This document shows, in pieces, positions 28,481-40,785 of a stretch of 64,000 nt of DNA. The notes beneath the pieces are model-generated. The model ran no database searches. It was not told the DNA's origin and saw nothing but the letters and a program-made list of their open reading frames with translations. The position numbers were made by a program, and so were the translations under genes. Each line of letters opens with the position of its first letter. The first letter of the stretch is position 1. The DNA is from Erodium maritimum (taxonomy: Eukaryota; Streptophyta; Magnoliopsida; Geraniales; Geraniaceae): the NCBI GenBank assembly GCA_963921825.1, contig OY997590.1, positions 47,881,039-47,945,038 on the forward strand. The letters are read 5' to 3'.

Positions 28481-31033
28481 TCGTCCTACAGGTCGGCCTA
28501 CGAGAGCCGATAAGAGGACAGACTATCACAACAGCAGATTCTTTCACCACCACCAAGAGAAGGACTTCTGATTCAGCAGGGCCGAGCATACGCAATTACT
28601 GGGTCCCGAGCTGAGGGACTTGATACCGATCTCGAGATCGCTTAGAGTGCCCGTTTACGATTTACATTGTGGATTGTGTTTGCTAACACTTGAGCTTTGC
28701 ACGTGGTCGTGTTGTTTTCGTGGTTATTTTCTGTGGGAACGGAATTAAAACTAGTACGGGAAGTTCTTTTCCTTCTTCGATAATGAGAATTGAGTTTTAA
28801 GAACCGATTGGTGAAACATCAGACGTTCGTCGAACACTTTCGGCAGCGAATGCCCGAACAGTGAAAGGCTGCGGCCTTGACCAGTAAACGGTTCGAACGG
28901 TCACAAGAGATGACCAGGCAACGATGAGATCAGAGTACCGCAGCGGAAGCGTGGTGGGCCCATGCCCACAGGAGTCGTGATCGACAACTCCATCTACCCC
29001 TGCTAAAGGATTTAAGTTTTAAGGTTCGAACCATCGAAACATTTTTGTTTCAATTTTCCGTCTAACGAGCGAAAAGTTGCACAAGTGTGTGCCGTACTTA
29101 AGAGATTGGAATAGAATGTGCTCCCTACGTTTGTCCCGGAATGACTAAACGATTTGCCGCCAGTTCACGCAGAACAGGCGAATAACATCGAGAGTTATTC
29201 AAACGACTTCCCCAGCGGAGAAGAATACGGAAAACGAGAACCGGGTACCAAGGTGTACCTTTGCCAGCAAGAGAAGAACGAACGCCAAACGTCCCGCGAG
29301 GACGTGGCTTAACTATAAGGTTACGTCATAGAAGTTAGAGCATCTCACGTTAAAACCCTGCAACGGATAACCGAGGGCGAATACCACAAGCTTCCAGGCC
29401 AGTAACAAGATGGCACCGAACAAAGCGTTGTGTGGTAGGTCGGATTTTGTGCCATGCTTGGACACAGGGAGAGTTAAGAATTAATCGTTGTTGGTTTTGA
29501 GTTGTTCAAGGAACAATGGAAGGAACCACGCTAGTTTCTGAACGGTTCAAATTATCGAGATCACAGTGCATGATGATTACTCCTTATGGAATGACTTGGG
29601 TGGACTGACCTTAAGTTGTTTTGATCGACAGCTCGTGAACGAGTGTCAGCGGTATAAGGAATACCACCGGTTGGGATAACCTTTGTCAATCGATTTTGGG
29701 ATTGTGTTTCGCTGTCGAGTGTGATTATTGTACGTGTATTTTGGTGTCTTGAAGGACGCCTACTTTCGGCTAGAGTGCCAGTACGAGGTTCCACCGTTCA
29801 TGTTGTTTGCGTCGTTCGTCCGACAAGATGTTGGTAGAGATCGTGGTTGTACGGAACCGTGCACCGGGTTTGAGAACCGTAGTCTCACAGATACAATGAA
29901 TTATACGAAGCGACTTGTAAGATGGTTTTGTCAGAAGTGTGATTTGGTATCGACGGTAAGAGAATTATAACCAGTTGGGTAACTTTTGTGATCGACCGTA
30001 GTTGAGAATGGTTATTTCCTCCTTATTTTAGGATCGTAATACTTGTTGAGTGGTTGAATCTTTATCAGGTTGAGAATCTTGAACGTTTTTACCAAGTGTG
30101 ACATGTCGTTAGAATTGGGCAAGTATGCCGCACTTCCCATAACGTGAGCTCCTAACGGTAGTACGTTTTGAGGCGTGCCGACTTCCGACTAGAGGTCGGT
30201 GCTTCGTTTTATTCACTTGTTTGAGGTACGCCTACCTTTCCACGAGATGTGATGAAACGAACGATTATTCCAGACCCTTCGGTTTTAGTGAGGTCTTTTG
30301 GTTGTTGTTTGGAGTACGTGATACTCCCTTGGAAGTTGTTTGTAGTCGGTGTTGACTTGTTAGTACCTGAGTTCCGTTGGGTTTGATCCTGTGACGATCA
30401 CTAAGGAGAAATTGGTTGTGTTACGTTATGTGTGATTTCGACTTGGTTTGACTGTAAAGGGTTCCAGCAGGATACCGTTGACGACGGAATTCCCAGAGTG
30501 AGATTTCGAGATCCCCACCTTAGTTTTCTTAAGTGTTTAGATGTTGCTCGACTTGTGTTGTTACTCGGTATTCTTGAGTTAGTGAAACGTTGCGCGTGTT
30601 TTCGTAAAGTTGGGTGAGACGGTTTTGTACCGCCAAGTATGGCGTTTGAGAAGATAGCGTGATCAAGTGAAGCACGATAAGTAAAGGTAGCGTAGTTTCG
30701 GAAACGGTTAAAGATCGTGCAGAGCCGACAGAAGAGTTACATAGATGAAAGGCGCAGGCCTCTTGAGTTTATTATTGCTGATCAGATATTCTGAGAGTGA
30801 GCCTAAGAAGGGCATTTAGCAGACTTGGCTGCGACGGAGGCAAGTTGGCCCCGCAGCTTCTCTTATACTTTGAGATCTTCGGGCAGGACTAGAGTCGTTG
30901 CCCAGCGTCTCCCACGTTCCCGACTACAGAAGTGCACCACGGTTTCCTCGCTTGTGAGTTGGGCAGGACGTTCCCTAAGGTATGGTCAAGAGGAACGCGT
31001 TCGTTTTTAAAATTTCGAGGACGAAATTCTTTT
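28481..31033 (+). other. Position of gypsy pol; no readable domains
   Basis: This span should encode protease, reverse transcriptase, RNase H, integrase and chromodomain, yet I find no YVDD-like, DTG or HHCC motif in any frame. Only the extreme C-terminal signature before the purine tract is clear. Either it is saturated with frameshifts or it is not pol-derived. It is also too short for a complete pol. Confidence 0.45.
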
Positions 31034-31046
31034 AAGGGGGGTAGAC
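31010..31046 (+). other. Gypsy C-terminal signature and polypurine tract
   Basis: AATTTCGAGGACGAAATTC, coding NFEDEI in one frame, then TTTTAAGGGGGGTAGAC directly before the 3' LTR. This arrangement is characteristic of plant Tekay/Del chromoviruses. Confidence 0.8.
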
Positions 31047-34000
31047 TGTAGAACCCCACTTGTTCAAAAGGGAGTTTTATTGTGAAAAAAATCGAAACGC
31101 CAGGGTTTGAATCTGTAACAAGTGGTATGAAAAAGAAAATTCAAAAAAAAGGAAAGAAAAGAAAAGAAACGAAAAAAAAAAATAGAAAGAAGGGAGATTG
31201 GGCTGACTAGGCCGGTCATGGACCAGGCCCAAATCAGCACCGAGCCCACATCATCGTCAGGCCCAGAACCGCGCTACACCAAAACCCTAAATCTGCCTCT
31301 TCAATTTCCACTTTCAGGCACGTTTCCCAAGGACCGTCTCTCTCGCGTGCCTCTTCTCTCTCGCGTTTCAGATCTAGTCAACCCGCTGTCCTCGACCTCT
31401 TCCTTCCCCTTTCTCCCTCACTTCGGCCTCGCCATCACCCACGCCTAGCCCTCACCTTTCCCCCTCCGAGCTTCAATCGAACCTTCCACGGTCGGAATCG
31501 AAGCGAGCTCGCCGGAGAACGTGCGATGTCTCCGAGCTCGACCTCGGCCGGTACCTTCGCCGTCCTTCTCTTCTCCGTGTTCCACCCCAGAAAACCCAGC
31601 CTAACGAGCTGGACTAGGACGAGCATCGCCATCTGAAACCCGAGCTCCATCGAGCTTCACTCGCCGGAGAACACGTGCCCTCGTCAGATCTGAACGAGAG
31701 GCGAACGTGGGTTCTCGCCTGAGTCACCGCCGCCGTGGCCACGGGCTCGTCGGGACCTGCCGCCCTCCTCCGCCTCTTTTTCTCCTCGTCGCACCTCACC
31801 TGGCATCGCGGACGACGACCGGAGCAACCTCAGATCTCCGGAACCCTACCGGCCTCGACGCTGTCACGGCCAGATCTGAAATCCGGGCCTGACCAGTATA
31901 CAGGGCCAGAACTTGGGCCTCCAACTCCAGCGTCGGGCCTCGGGCCGGACAGTCACAGAAGACGGGCCTTGAGTCCAATGTAGACTCGGGCCGGTTCCAG
32001 ACATGGACTTGGGTTCGGATCCGGATCCGAACCAGGTCTGGATCCGGGTTTGGGCTTGGATCCGGGTCAACCCAGATTTAAAGGAAAATCATTTTAAATT
32101 CAGGTTAATTAACTATTTAATTAATTGAATTTGGACAATTAAGGACCTTTGGACTTTTACCGGTATTGATTAGACGTTCTCTTTGTCAAACCTAGACGGG
32201 ACTTCGCCCGAGCACAAGGGCTTGGACCCGAGCTAGAAGAACGAAGATCACGCGGAACCCATGTGAAGAACGGAGTTGTGACCTCTCGAGCTTCTCATCA
32301 GAGTATTATTAGAGGAAGACCGCAAGGTAGGGGAAATCCTATCTACTCGAGTATTTATTATTAGAACGCATGCTAGGTTAATAAAATCGGAACGGTCCTA
32401 GAATTGCATATAGGAGGCGAATAACTAGAATAATCGTCTTTAAATTACTAATAACCGGAAGTTGCTAGAATGTATGCTTAGGATGAGAATAATTAGTACA
32501 AATAGCTTTCGATACTTGGGAATTGATTTACTAGTAGAGAGGCCGTGATGAGCCCTCGGATTAGTTGTGTGCTAGGTTCACATGCTTGGTTGATAGATAT
32601 TAGGATAATCAAGAGTCTAATGGAACTAGTTTACTTTACTGTTGTTTAGTTGAATGTTTACTTGATTGGTTGAATGATTGTGTTGATATGATTGTTGGTT
32701 GAACGGATGATCGAGTATGACTGGTTGTACCAAGGGGTACAATTAGGTGATCGATGTACCGATGGTTCGTGACAGGTAAGTATGACGGTAAGGGTAATTC
32801 TGTGTATGAATCCCGTATGGTGTGTATTGATGAACGTGTGTACTTCTAAGATTGAGGATTAAGTGACTGTCTTTGGTGTATTGTGGTGAAATTGGGATTC
32901 GATAAGTGTTGGTTGTCGGATGTGTTATAATGTATGTTCTTTATTCTTATTCTTGAAATGTTTGTTTGTTTGTTTGGTTCGGTACTACACCGGGGGGGGG
33001 GGGGTAATCCGGTGCCGTTGTGGTGGTTGGAGTTTGACAGAGACAGTGGGACATTGAGTGATTATTGAGTGGTTATTGGAGCCTGAGAGTTCGGCAGATC
33101 CTACGGGATATTGAGTGCTTATTGGAGCTTGAGAGGTCGGCAGATCCTACGGGATATTGAGTGATTATTGAGTGGTTATTGGACCTTGAGAGCTCGGCAG
33201 ATCCTACGGGATATTGAGTGATTATTGAGTGGATTACTTCATGAGAGATGGTTACTGAGGTTTCACCCAAGGGCGTGCGTCCCAGTGGAGCACCACCTTG
33301 GTTCCCTATGACATATGGTCCTTTGGAGGCATTTATGGGAATCCCGATGATAAGCGCCCATTTGGGATTGTTTCCGGTGCCCCGACGCATGTGCTTCCTC
33401 TGGACCGAGGGAAAATCTGATATGATATGGATACTCTGGTGGATCGGGATATGGGAACCGAGGTGATCCCAGAATCTATCAATGGATCGGAGGCTTGAGA
33501 AAGCAAGTGGTTGGCGTGATATCAATTACTCCCATTTTAATTGTTACGTTACGTTTTAGTGTTTTCATGGAATCTTTTAAGCTAATGGTATCGTCGAAAA
33601 AGCGATACTATTTCATTTTACTGATTCTATAGTCTTTCATTGATTACTAGTGTTTACTCGTTTCCAGTTGTGATGGCTTCCATTTTATTATAATGTTCTC
33701 TATTTGTTCGCTGGGAAGTTATCGTTATGCGCTATTGTTCTCGTTGCTTTTTATTTGTTTATCATAGTTTTTGGTCTAAGAGTTTTAAGCAAATTGTGAC
33801 AACGAACTAAAGTAGTTTTATTATTAAACTTGGAGGCTAAAGTTGTTTACGATTTTCCCTACTGAGCCTAAGCTCACCCCTATTCGTTTATTTGTTGTGT
33901 GTACAGGTGTACTTGAGATCTGGGAAATTCGAGGCTCGGGAGCTTCCGGATGTTTTGAGGGTTGCATTAGAGATGGGTGGTCCACATTGTTGAACTTTAT

Positions 34001-34178
34001 TTACCTTACGTTACTTGTCAAGTTGTGACACTATATTTGAAATAAGAGATTGAATTATTGAGAAATACCTTGGACTCGCTTTCAACTTTAAAAGAATTTA
34101 TTACAGTTTTACTACTTTTATCTCGTTTGTTTCAGGTCACGTCTTGAGTCTGGCCAAAACCGGATTTGGGGCGTGACA
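31047..34178 (+). repeat. Gypsy 3' LTR (long-U3 form)
   Basis: Starts TGTAGAACCCCACTTG after the purine tract and ends GGGGCGTGACA. 31047-32261 (1215 bp) is absent from the 5' LTR but resembles the inverted LTR piece at 1-1102. It is GC-rich, with repeated GGCCCA words at 31225-31265 and GGGCC words at 31880-32000 and a GGATCCGG-rich tract. 32262-34178 matches the 5' LTR. Confidence 0.85.
33051..33240 (+). repeat. 46-57-bp tandem repeat in the 3' LTR
   Basis: Same array as at 24528-24716, with at least one substitution (GGCAGATCC where the 5' copy has GGTAGATCC). Confidence 0.85.
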
Positions 34179-34183
34179 GACGG
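34179..34183 (+). repeat. Gypsy target-site duplication (right copy)
   Basis: GACGG, identical to 23705-23709. Confidence 0.85.
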
Positions 34184-34528
34184 CGTGAAGGTGGACAGAC
34201 CATGTCTGATAGGGGGAGATTGTGTACTGATTGACAGAGAGGGCGACGAAAGGATGGCTGTGGTGGTGATGGGGGCGACGGCATGATGGTGTAGCGGTGG
34301 AAGGAGGCGGCGGCGGTGAACCCTGGTGGCTAGAGTAGAGAGGATCCTGGTGGCTAGGGTAGACGAGAGCTTTTTCGACCCAGTGTTCTTTGTGATCTTT
34401 AAGACACTTTATTTCATTAGTAGCATATACCAGAGATTTATGCTTTTGGGTAGTTCAATTAATATGATACGAGATTGTTTGAGGGATACAATGTTCTTTT
34501 CTTTCCTTGTAATCAAAATTTAACTTCA
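34184..34528. other. GC-rich flank right of the gypsy
   Basis: Original continuation of the sequence left of 23705. It holds a short direct repeat, CCTGGTGGCTAGRGTAGA (about 34321 and 34347). No domain-bearing frame. 34390-34440 has CTTTAAGACACTTTATTTCATTAG, similar to the Copia-C LTR end. Confidence 0.4.
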
Positions 34529-34709
34529 ATCAAAACAAAATTAGGATTAAGAAAAGAAAAATGAAATTCTAATTCTATATATATGATCACCAAAGTTATG
34601 AATTGATCATAATTTTTTTTTAAGATATGCGTTTAGTTTTCAACTATTTTTTAAACATTAATAAAAAAATTGTCTTTATTCCAAACTGAATTTATCTTTA
34701 AGACACTTT
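34529..34709 (+). repeat. Copia-C-family LTR fragment
   Basis: AATTAGGATTAAGAAAAG, TATATATGATCACCAAAG, ACATTAATAAA and CTTTAAGACACTTTA occur in the order seen in the Copia-C LTR (8400-8581). No gag follows, so this is a solo LTR piece or a truncated copy. Confidence 0.7.
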
Positions 34710-36370
34710 ATTTTATTAATATCACACAGAAGAGAAGAAGAAAAATATAATAGAAACTTCTCTTTATCCTAAAAAATGTGGGAACCCATCCTAGTCACAC
34801 TCCTAAGATCCAACATTTACGATGAAGAAGAGGAGTAGACTAGTCCAACTACAGACTTCAAAAACTCTAGAAGGACACAACCTTCATTATCAGGCACAAC
34901 AAACAACAACCCTCACAAACAACATTCCTCACAAGGCTATTATTACAGCCAAACATATAAGACCCAACAAGAAAACCAGATTCCAAATGAAGAACTCAAC
35001 CAAATGCAAGCCCAACTTCACTTACAAGCAACAGAAAATACACCAACAATAGAGACAAACTAACCAAACAACCGAGTAACACAAGAGAAAACAATCAACA
35101 GAAGTGAAAGAAGGGTATAGGCACCCGACTTTAACCACCTTGAAGCATTGAAAAAGTTGAAAAGAGAATCTTGGTACCCGAATTTAACCACCGTGAAGCA
35201 CAATTGTGTAAAACTTCCGAAATCATCATCGAGCAATCCACAAAACTCTATTCCCCAACCTAGAAGAGGACGCACTACTTCCCGCTCATTAGTATGATAT
35301 CCCTCTAAAGAGGGAATATCAAGATCTAATTTACGGCGGCATGCACCGCGACAGATGAGACATGCCCGATTTACCTTACCAACTCAAGGAAATGGATTCA
35401 GAAGAGGGAAAAAAGTGCCCTAATACCTCGCCGACGGCCAATCCATTAATCGGCGAGCTCGACCCACACCATGGTCGAGAAGAAGAGAAGCCGATTAACT
35501 TAGGGAAGCATGGACGGAAGGGAAGAGACTAACCCAACTAGAAGAGGGAGAGGAGCAAACATTATAAGCAAACCATCCTTCAAAGAAACCTAAAACCTAT
35601 AGTCGAACCCAGTCCTCCACACGGTTCCATCCAACCCCGAGAATCACCTAAGGAGGATGGTATTTCTACCGAGCACGATGCAGACTTGAATGTCTTTTAG
35701 ATCTGACCTCCGAAGCATGACATGCCAGAGACAAGCCTGAAGCACAGTGAAGGGGGAGAAGAAGTGACTGAGAGCGACACCACAGATATGGCCCAAAAGG
35801 ACCAAATCCGGGGGAGAAGAGTGAGCGAAGAGCAACCCACCAAGCGAACACGGAGGAGCCTGGTCCCAATCCGTGAAGATCCACTCCTTACAGGACGGAG
35901 AAGATCGTATCACGCCAGATCGAATGAGACTTTGCTGCCGGAGATGGAGACTATTAACCGAGCTTCACCATATGGAAACGGGCGAAAGAGGCTAGGGGTT
36001 TGAGAGAAAGGGTTCAAAAGAAAGTAGAAGAAGTGGAGCCAAGCAGATATGAGCCAATCCTCGTCCAAGGAGTGAAGGAAAAACCTCATACACCAGATCT
36101 GTTACATAAAGAGAAGCAGGGGTAGCGAAGAGGAGGAGAAGGTAGCGAAGGAAATGAGCGGGTTAGGGGAAAGGAAAGAAAAGGAAAGAAGAGGATGGGG
36201 GAGGGAAGAGGATGGGGGTAGAAAGGGAGATGAAAGGGGGGGGACTTTGGTTGTTCCAACCATGGTCGGAGCCACGGTCATCACCGACGAAGCCAAGGAC
36301 GAAGAAGAAGAAAGAAACTTAGGGTTTCTAGGGAGAAGTCGGACTCTCTCTCTCTATAGAAGGGTTGACT
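34710..36370 (-). other. Unassigned, pyrimidine-rich on minus strand; possible retroposon
   Basis: On the minus strand the right end is a C/T-rich tract (36130-36360) followed by many CTTC-rich stretches, like the 5' leader of a plant transcript. A ~63-bp direct repeat (ACCCGA-x-TTTAACCACC units at about 35126 and 35187) is present. No domain in any frame and no poly(A) end identified. It could be an old non-autonomous retroposon or a decayed gene fragment. Confidence 0.3.
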
Positions 36371-36797
36371 TTTAAATTTCTTAATCGCCACTCTCATTCT
36401 TTCTCACACAAGAAAAGATATAATTGTAATAGCATGGTTCCATGTGGACAAGTGTCCATTTTTTTCCTTAACCAATTCACTAATTTAATAATTTATGATT
36501 CGTTTGAACTCCGATTAGCTTCAAACTTGCGCCAATATTTTTATTTTTTCAATGACTATCTATTAAGTAGCATATTAAATATATTTTGAAGCACACAAAT
36601 AAAATGTTATATTGGGGTGATAAAAATAATGTTGAGTGTTGATAAATCTTCAGTAATAAAGGTTTTATATCGAGGTGATCAAATTAGTGCTAAACATTGA
36701 TAAAAAACATGTACTAAAGTGATATAAAAACAAGTGATAAGGTGATAATATCATGTTCAATTTTGATAATAAGGGTCATAAACTAGAGTTTATTGCT
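36371..36797. other. AT-rich spacer with weak GTGATA repeats
   Basis: No gene. 36610-36780 has three or four diverged ~50-bp units around GAGGTGAT...TTGATAAA. Confidence 0.4.
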
Positions 36798-36818
36798 TTT
36801 TTATCAACAAAATTTATT

Positions 36819-37649
36819 AAGAGCCCATTCTTTGAAGTAAAGAAAGGACCAAGAGTAAATACTCTCAAAGGAACCAAGAAGAACAACACCCACACAACAA
36901 AACACCCTAAACACCAATCTTACAAAGGTTACTTACACCTCAAGTAACCCCATAACCCCATTCTAAAACCCATCACCCAGTGATCAAAACACTTGATCAA
37001 TCCCATAACATTAAGACCATAAACCTTTACTGTCAGTAAAGATTAAATCATCCAAGGCTCAACAAAATAGCACATAGCTGCTAATTGTTATACAATTCAA
37101 AACCAAGCCTTGTCACTGATGTACCATTCCATAGACCAGGATTGCTGCAAATTAGCAAGCATTGCAAGGGTCTTGAAGTAGGACCTGTGCAGGACTTGTG
37201 CAGTACTAGGCATTCCCAAACCGTTGTAGCAGAAACTTGAGCTTGTGTCACCAGCCACCATAATTCCCCAGTCAATTCTGTAGCAGAAATGAGCAGAAAG
37301 GAGGGAGGACAAATTCCAGAATTTTGCAGTTCCAAAAAAAATAAAGAAGTACCCATCAGTACAAAGGGGTACCAATCAGTAATAACAGTACATAGAACAA
37401 TAAACTCTCAAAAACCTAGAACTACCCAAACAGGAATAGATAGGTAAAAAAGAGAGAGGGAGGGAGAACTAGAGAGAAACCCACATTCAAATTACATCCT
37501 AAACTAATAATACCCAAGGAACACTCCTACCTCACACCAAATTCCTAGTGTCTCACTCCCAAACCACCCCCAAAACCACCCAAAAACCCCCAAAACAATG
37601 AATGAAGCCCAAGTAATTACTGTTAAAAGCTTTCCAAATCCAAAACCAA
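36819..37649 (-). other. LINE-2 3' untranslated region
   Basis: Non-coding sequence of GGGTTTTGGGTGG type on the minus strand, rich in short G/T words. Nothing else recognised. Confidence 0.5.
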
Positions 37650-38959
37650 TCAGACAGTAGTAGTGATACTTCTCCTAACACAAGAGGAAAGAGATTCAGT
37701 CCAAGGAGAGAAGGAGAAAGGCCTAAACTTGGTAAAGATGGTCCATTCCAGGTTATATCTATAGCTTTTGATATTGTTGCAGATGTCTGTTGGTGAAGAG
37801 AGTTTTTTGTTAAAGATCAAATCATTCCTTGCTAACCAAATATGCCAAAGTGTGATGAAACAAATACTTTTCCATTGTTGTTGGGGGTAAAATGACTCCC
37901 AAGAGTAAATAAAATTGATAATGTCATTGCAAAGAACCCCTTTGAAACCCCACCAGTTGAGTATCTCAACCCAAACTAACCAAATTCTCTGACAAGAGAG
38001 GAGGAGGTGATTGGCTTCCTCAAAATCAAGTCTACACCAAGGGCATAGAGTATCATCCAGCTCCAGATTTAACCCTCTACCATCCAAAAACATCTTAGTG
38101 GGGACTGGATCGTGACAAGCCAGCCAAGTAAAGCTGAGATATTAGGAGGAAGAATGGGAGACCAAACTTAAGTTGCCCAGTGTCTATCTTGTAGGTTTGT
38201 ATCCTCTAACAAAGAGTACATCTTCTTGACTTTGAAACATGCATTATGAATTTTCCAAACCACCTTGTCTTGACCAGAGTCCTGTAAGTGAATAAATTGA
38301 GATGATCTAATAGAAATCTGAATTGACCAATCTCCCAACCCCTCAATTCCCTCTTGAAATGAATCATCCACTCCCCATTTTTCCAATAGAAGGCTACCTT
38401 GTATTTTTTGTGTATACATAGATGATATAGACTCTGAAAACAATTCTACAAGGTAACTTTTAATAACCAAATGTCCCACCCCCACCCCCCATAAATCAAG
38501 CCTAAGACTATTAACCACAAACCACTCCACGTCATTGCTGAACTTGTGGTCAGCCAGTAGTGTTTGCACATGTCCTAAGAAATTCTGACTTGAGGTTAAG
38601 TTGATACTAGACAAATTCCAATATTCAGGGCACCAACCATATTTAGGACATAAGATTTTTTTCCAAAGAGAATCAGTGTCAACAGCAAATCTCCACCAGC
38701 ACTTGGCTAACAGAGCAAAATTCATAATATAGAGATTCTTTATTCCCATTCCTCCCTTTTCCTTTGGCAAACACACCAATTTCCATCTAACTTTGTGTAA
38801 GACCTTCTTTGTAATTGATCCATTCCACAAAAAAATTCTCTGCCACATTTCCATATTCTTGAGTACCTTCTTAGGAACCCTAAACAAGGACATATAATAG
38901 AGGGGAAGATAGGACATAGATGATTTAATAAGAGTTATTCTCCCCCCAAAGTTGAGCAT
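37650..38959 (-). pseudogene. LINE-2 ORF2 C-terminal region
   Basis: The minus-strand frame from 38959 starts 'MLNFGGRITLIKSSMSYLPL' and continues 'NMEMWQRIFLWNG', KGGMGIKNLYIMNFALLAKC and WWRFAVDTDSLWKK, the conserved region after the reverse transcriptase palm. The frame from 38093 has the zinc domain CPWC...NHLLLSC and LWHIWLARNDLIFN. This is the same order as in LINE-1 but clearly diverged, so it is a separate family or subfamily. It is interrupted by a stop near 38168 and a short gap. Confidence 0.85.
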
Positions 38960-39675
38960 CCTTGCATGTTAGAGACTCAATTTCTTCTTGAGTTTTGCTA
39001 TGATAGAGAGCCAAGTGGAGTATCTCCTAGGACCAGCACCTAACTTGAAGCCCAAGTAATCTAAGGGCAGGTCTGAAGCTTCACAACCCAAGATATTAAA
39101 GACATCTTCCACTGACAAGGAAGAGGGATTGAGAAGGACCACCTTAGACTTGTGATAACTAACCTTTAAACTATATGCTAACTGAAAAGCTTTAAGGGAT
39201 TACTTTAGGTTGGGTATATAAAATGATTTGGCTTTGATGATGATCAAGGTATCATCAGTAAAGAAAGAAGCATTTATTCCTTTCCCCAATTGGCCACTAT
39301 GAAAGAAATGATGGAAAAACTGTGTTACATCTTCATGTAGAAATTCCCAACACTGTTGAAAAAAATTAAGTGTATAGCCATCAGGTCCTGTAGCCTTCTC
39401 TCCATTGCAGTCCATAACTGCAGAATAAATTTCAGCATCTGTGAAAGGCCTCAGAAGAAAATTAGCTTTAGTTGTGGAGATAGTTTTGAAAGGTAACATG
39501 GAGAGATAAAGGATAACTGCAGAGGACTTCCCAAATCTAGCTGCAAAGTGTTTTTGAGCTACTTCCTTAATAAGAGAAGGAGAACTGAGCATAGCTCCCC
39601 CACACCAAATTTGGTTAATTTTCTTCCTATGACCAGCAAAATTTGCCACCAGATGATAGAATTTAGAGCACTTAT
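38960..39675 (-). pseudogene. LINE-2 reverse transcriptase with palm deletion
   Basis: The minus-strand frame from 39649 reads 'ANFAGHRKKINQIW', then 'NGEKATGPDGYTLNFFQQCW', then HSGQLGKGINASF. It jumps at once to FTDDTLIIIKAKSF, which is the FADD-box segment (here TDD). In LINE-1 these two motifs are about 190 codons apart, so the palm with the first catalytic Asp is deleted. Downstream LDYLGFKLGAGPRRYS and HARMLNFGGRITL continue in other frames. No activity is possible. Confidence 0.85.
39671..39675 (+). repeat. Copia-A1 target-site duplication
   Basis: CTTAT before the 5' LTR, repeated at 48135-48139 after the 3' LTR. Confidence 0.92.
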
Positions 39676-40785
39676 TGTTAGTCTTAGTGCCCGTAGTTCA
39701 ATCCTAAATGTCCAAATGTATATATCATCGTTAGCAATAAAATTAAAGCGGCTTTATATTACTTATGTGTTGGAGTAATATATCGATGTGTGCTCTGATC
39801 TATGCCCACCATGCGAATAGAACCATAGATCGAGATAGATCACACTCGATGGGTCCCTAGTCAACAAAGCTTCACTAGAAGCGACTAGTATGAAAGATGG
39901 CTCTTTATGGCTTACGTTCTGTTAGTCATTGGAATGGGATTTCGGAGTCTGATCATAGATATCATGTGGGACATGATATTGGACGACCCGCCCTGAATAT
40001 GTGCCATAGATTAAGTCATGAACATATTCAGTGTCGTAGCTTGTCATGTATCCTTAGACCAAGGAGTCTTTGTGATCGCTATGTAGTCAACAACTGAGTT
40101 TGACCTGAGCCTAACGTTGTCCGTAACAGGGCTTCCATAACGGCCAGGATTGGCTTGGGGACGGGCTACATGAGTGACACGAAAGACGGCTAAGGGATTT
40201 ATCCCTCATACTAAGGTATGGGAAAGATATCGGTTCTCGGCCACTTGATCGAGAGTGACTGGAAGAATAGCATGGCCATGCACATGATACTGGGTATCAT
40301 ATCTTCAGTCATCTCACATATCAAGGAACGGTGATTGAGAATAATAAGGATGACGGCTCTATGCCTTATCTCAATCAGGATATCGGAGATAAAAGGATAA
40401 TGACAGGGACGACGGAAAGGTTAGAATCGACAGGGTCGATTCGTTATGTAGTGTCAGGCAATACTAAAGTCTCGTTAGTTGCCACTTAAATAGGATCAAG
40501 TAAAATGGGATTTTACGTTGATCTATTGACATGCATAAACCTAAGGGTCACACCGGAGGATGAAACTCATTGACACATTTATGGAGAATGGCCAAAAGGG
40601 AGTTGTCTCGGGACATGACCAAAACTGGGTTTTGGGTCATGTGCCCGTAAGTGAATAGGACTTTACGGATCGAGACAAGGCTTGGAGTCTTGGGATTGAT
40701 CGCGTCGGATAATGTTGGACATTTCCGGTATGGAAGGCATGGAGGCGATGAGCGAATCACGGGACCTCGTTGGAAATGGCCACGG

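Larger units (their letters stand above)
23710..34178 (+). mobile_element. Ty3/gypsy element, chromovirus (Tekay/Del-like), coding region ruined
   Basis: 10.5 kb, bounded by GACGG duplications. It has a 5' LTR of 1961 bp, a Met-tRNA primer site, gag remnants with a CCHC knuckle, a ~2.5-kb tract in the pol position without readable domains, the NFEDEI-type C-terminus directly before a polypurine tract (ATTTCGAGGACGAAATTC, typical of plant Tekay/Del elements), and a 3' LTR of 3132 bp. The two LTRs share about 1.92 kb at high identity but have different U3 parts. No open frame longer than about 170 codons survives inside. Confidence 0.85.

Noticed and set aside
31218-32070. GC-rich frames in the gypsy 3' LTR that resemble plant exons
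   Set aside because: Same reason: they lie in U3 of an LTR with clear boundaries; composition alone gives the frames.
36154-36375. Glu/Arg/Gly-rich frame
   Set aside because: A low-complexity purine tract; no start context or conservation can be shown.
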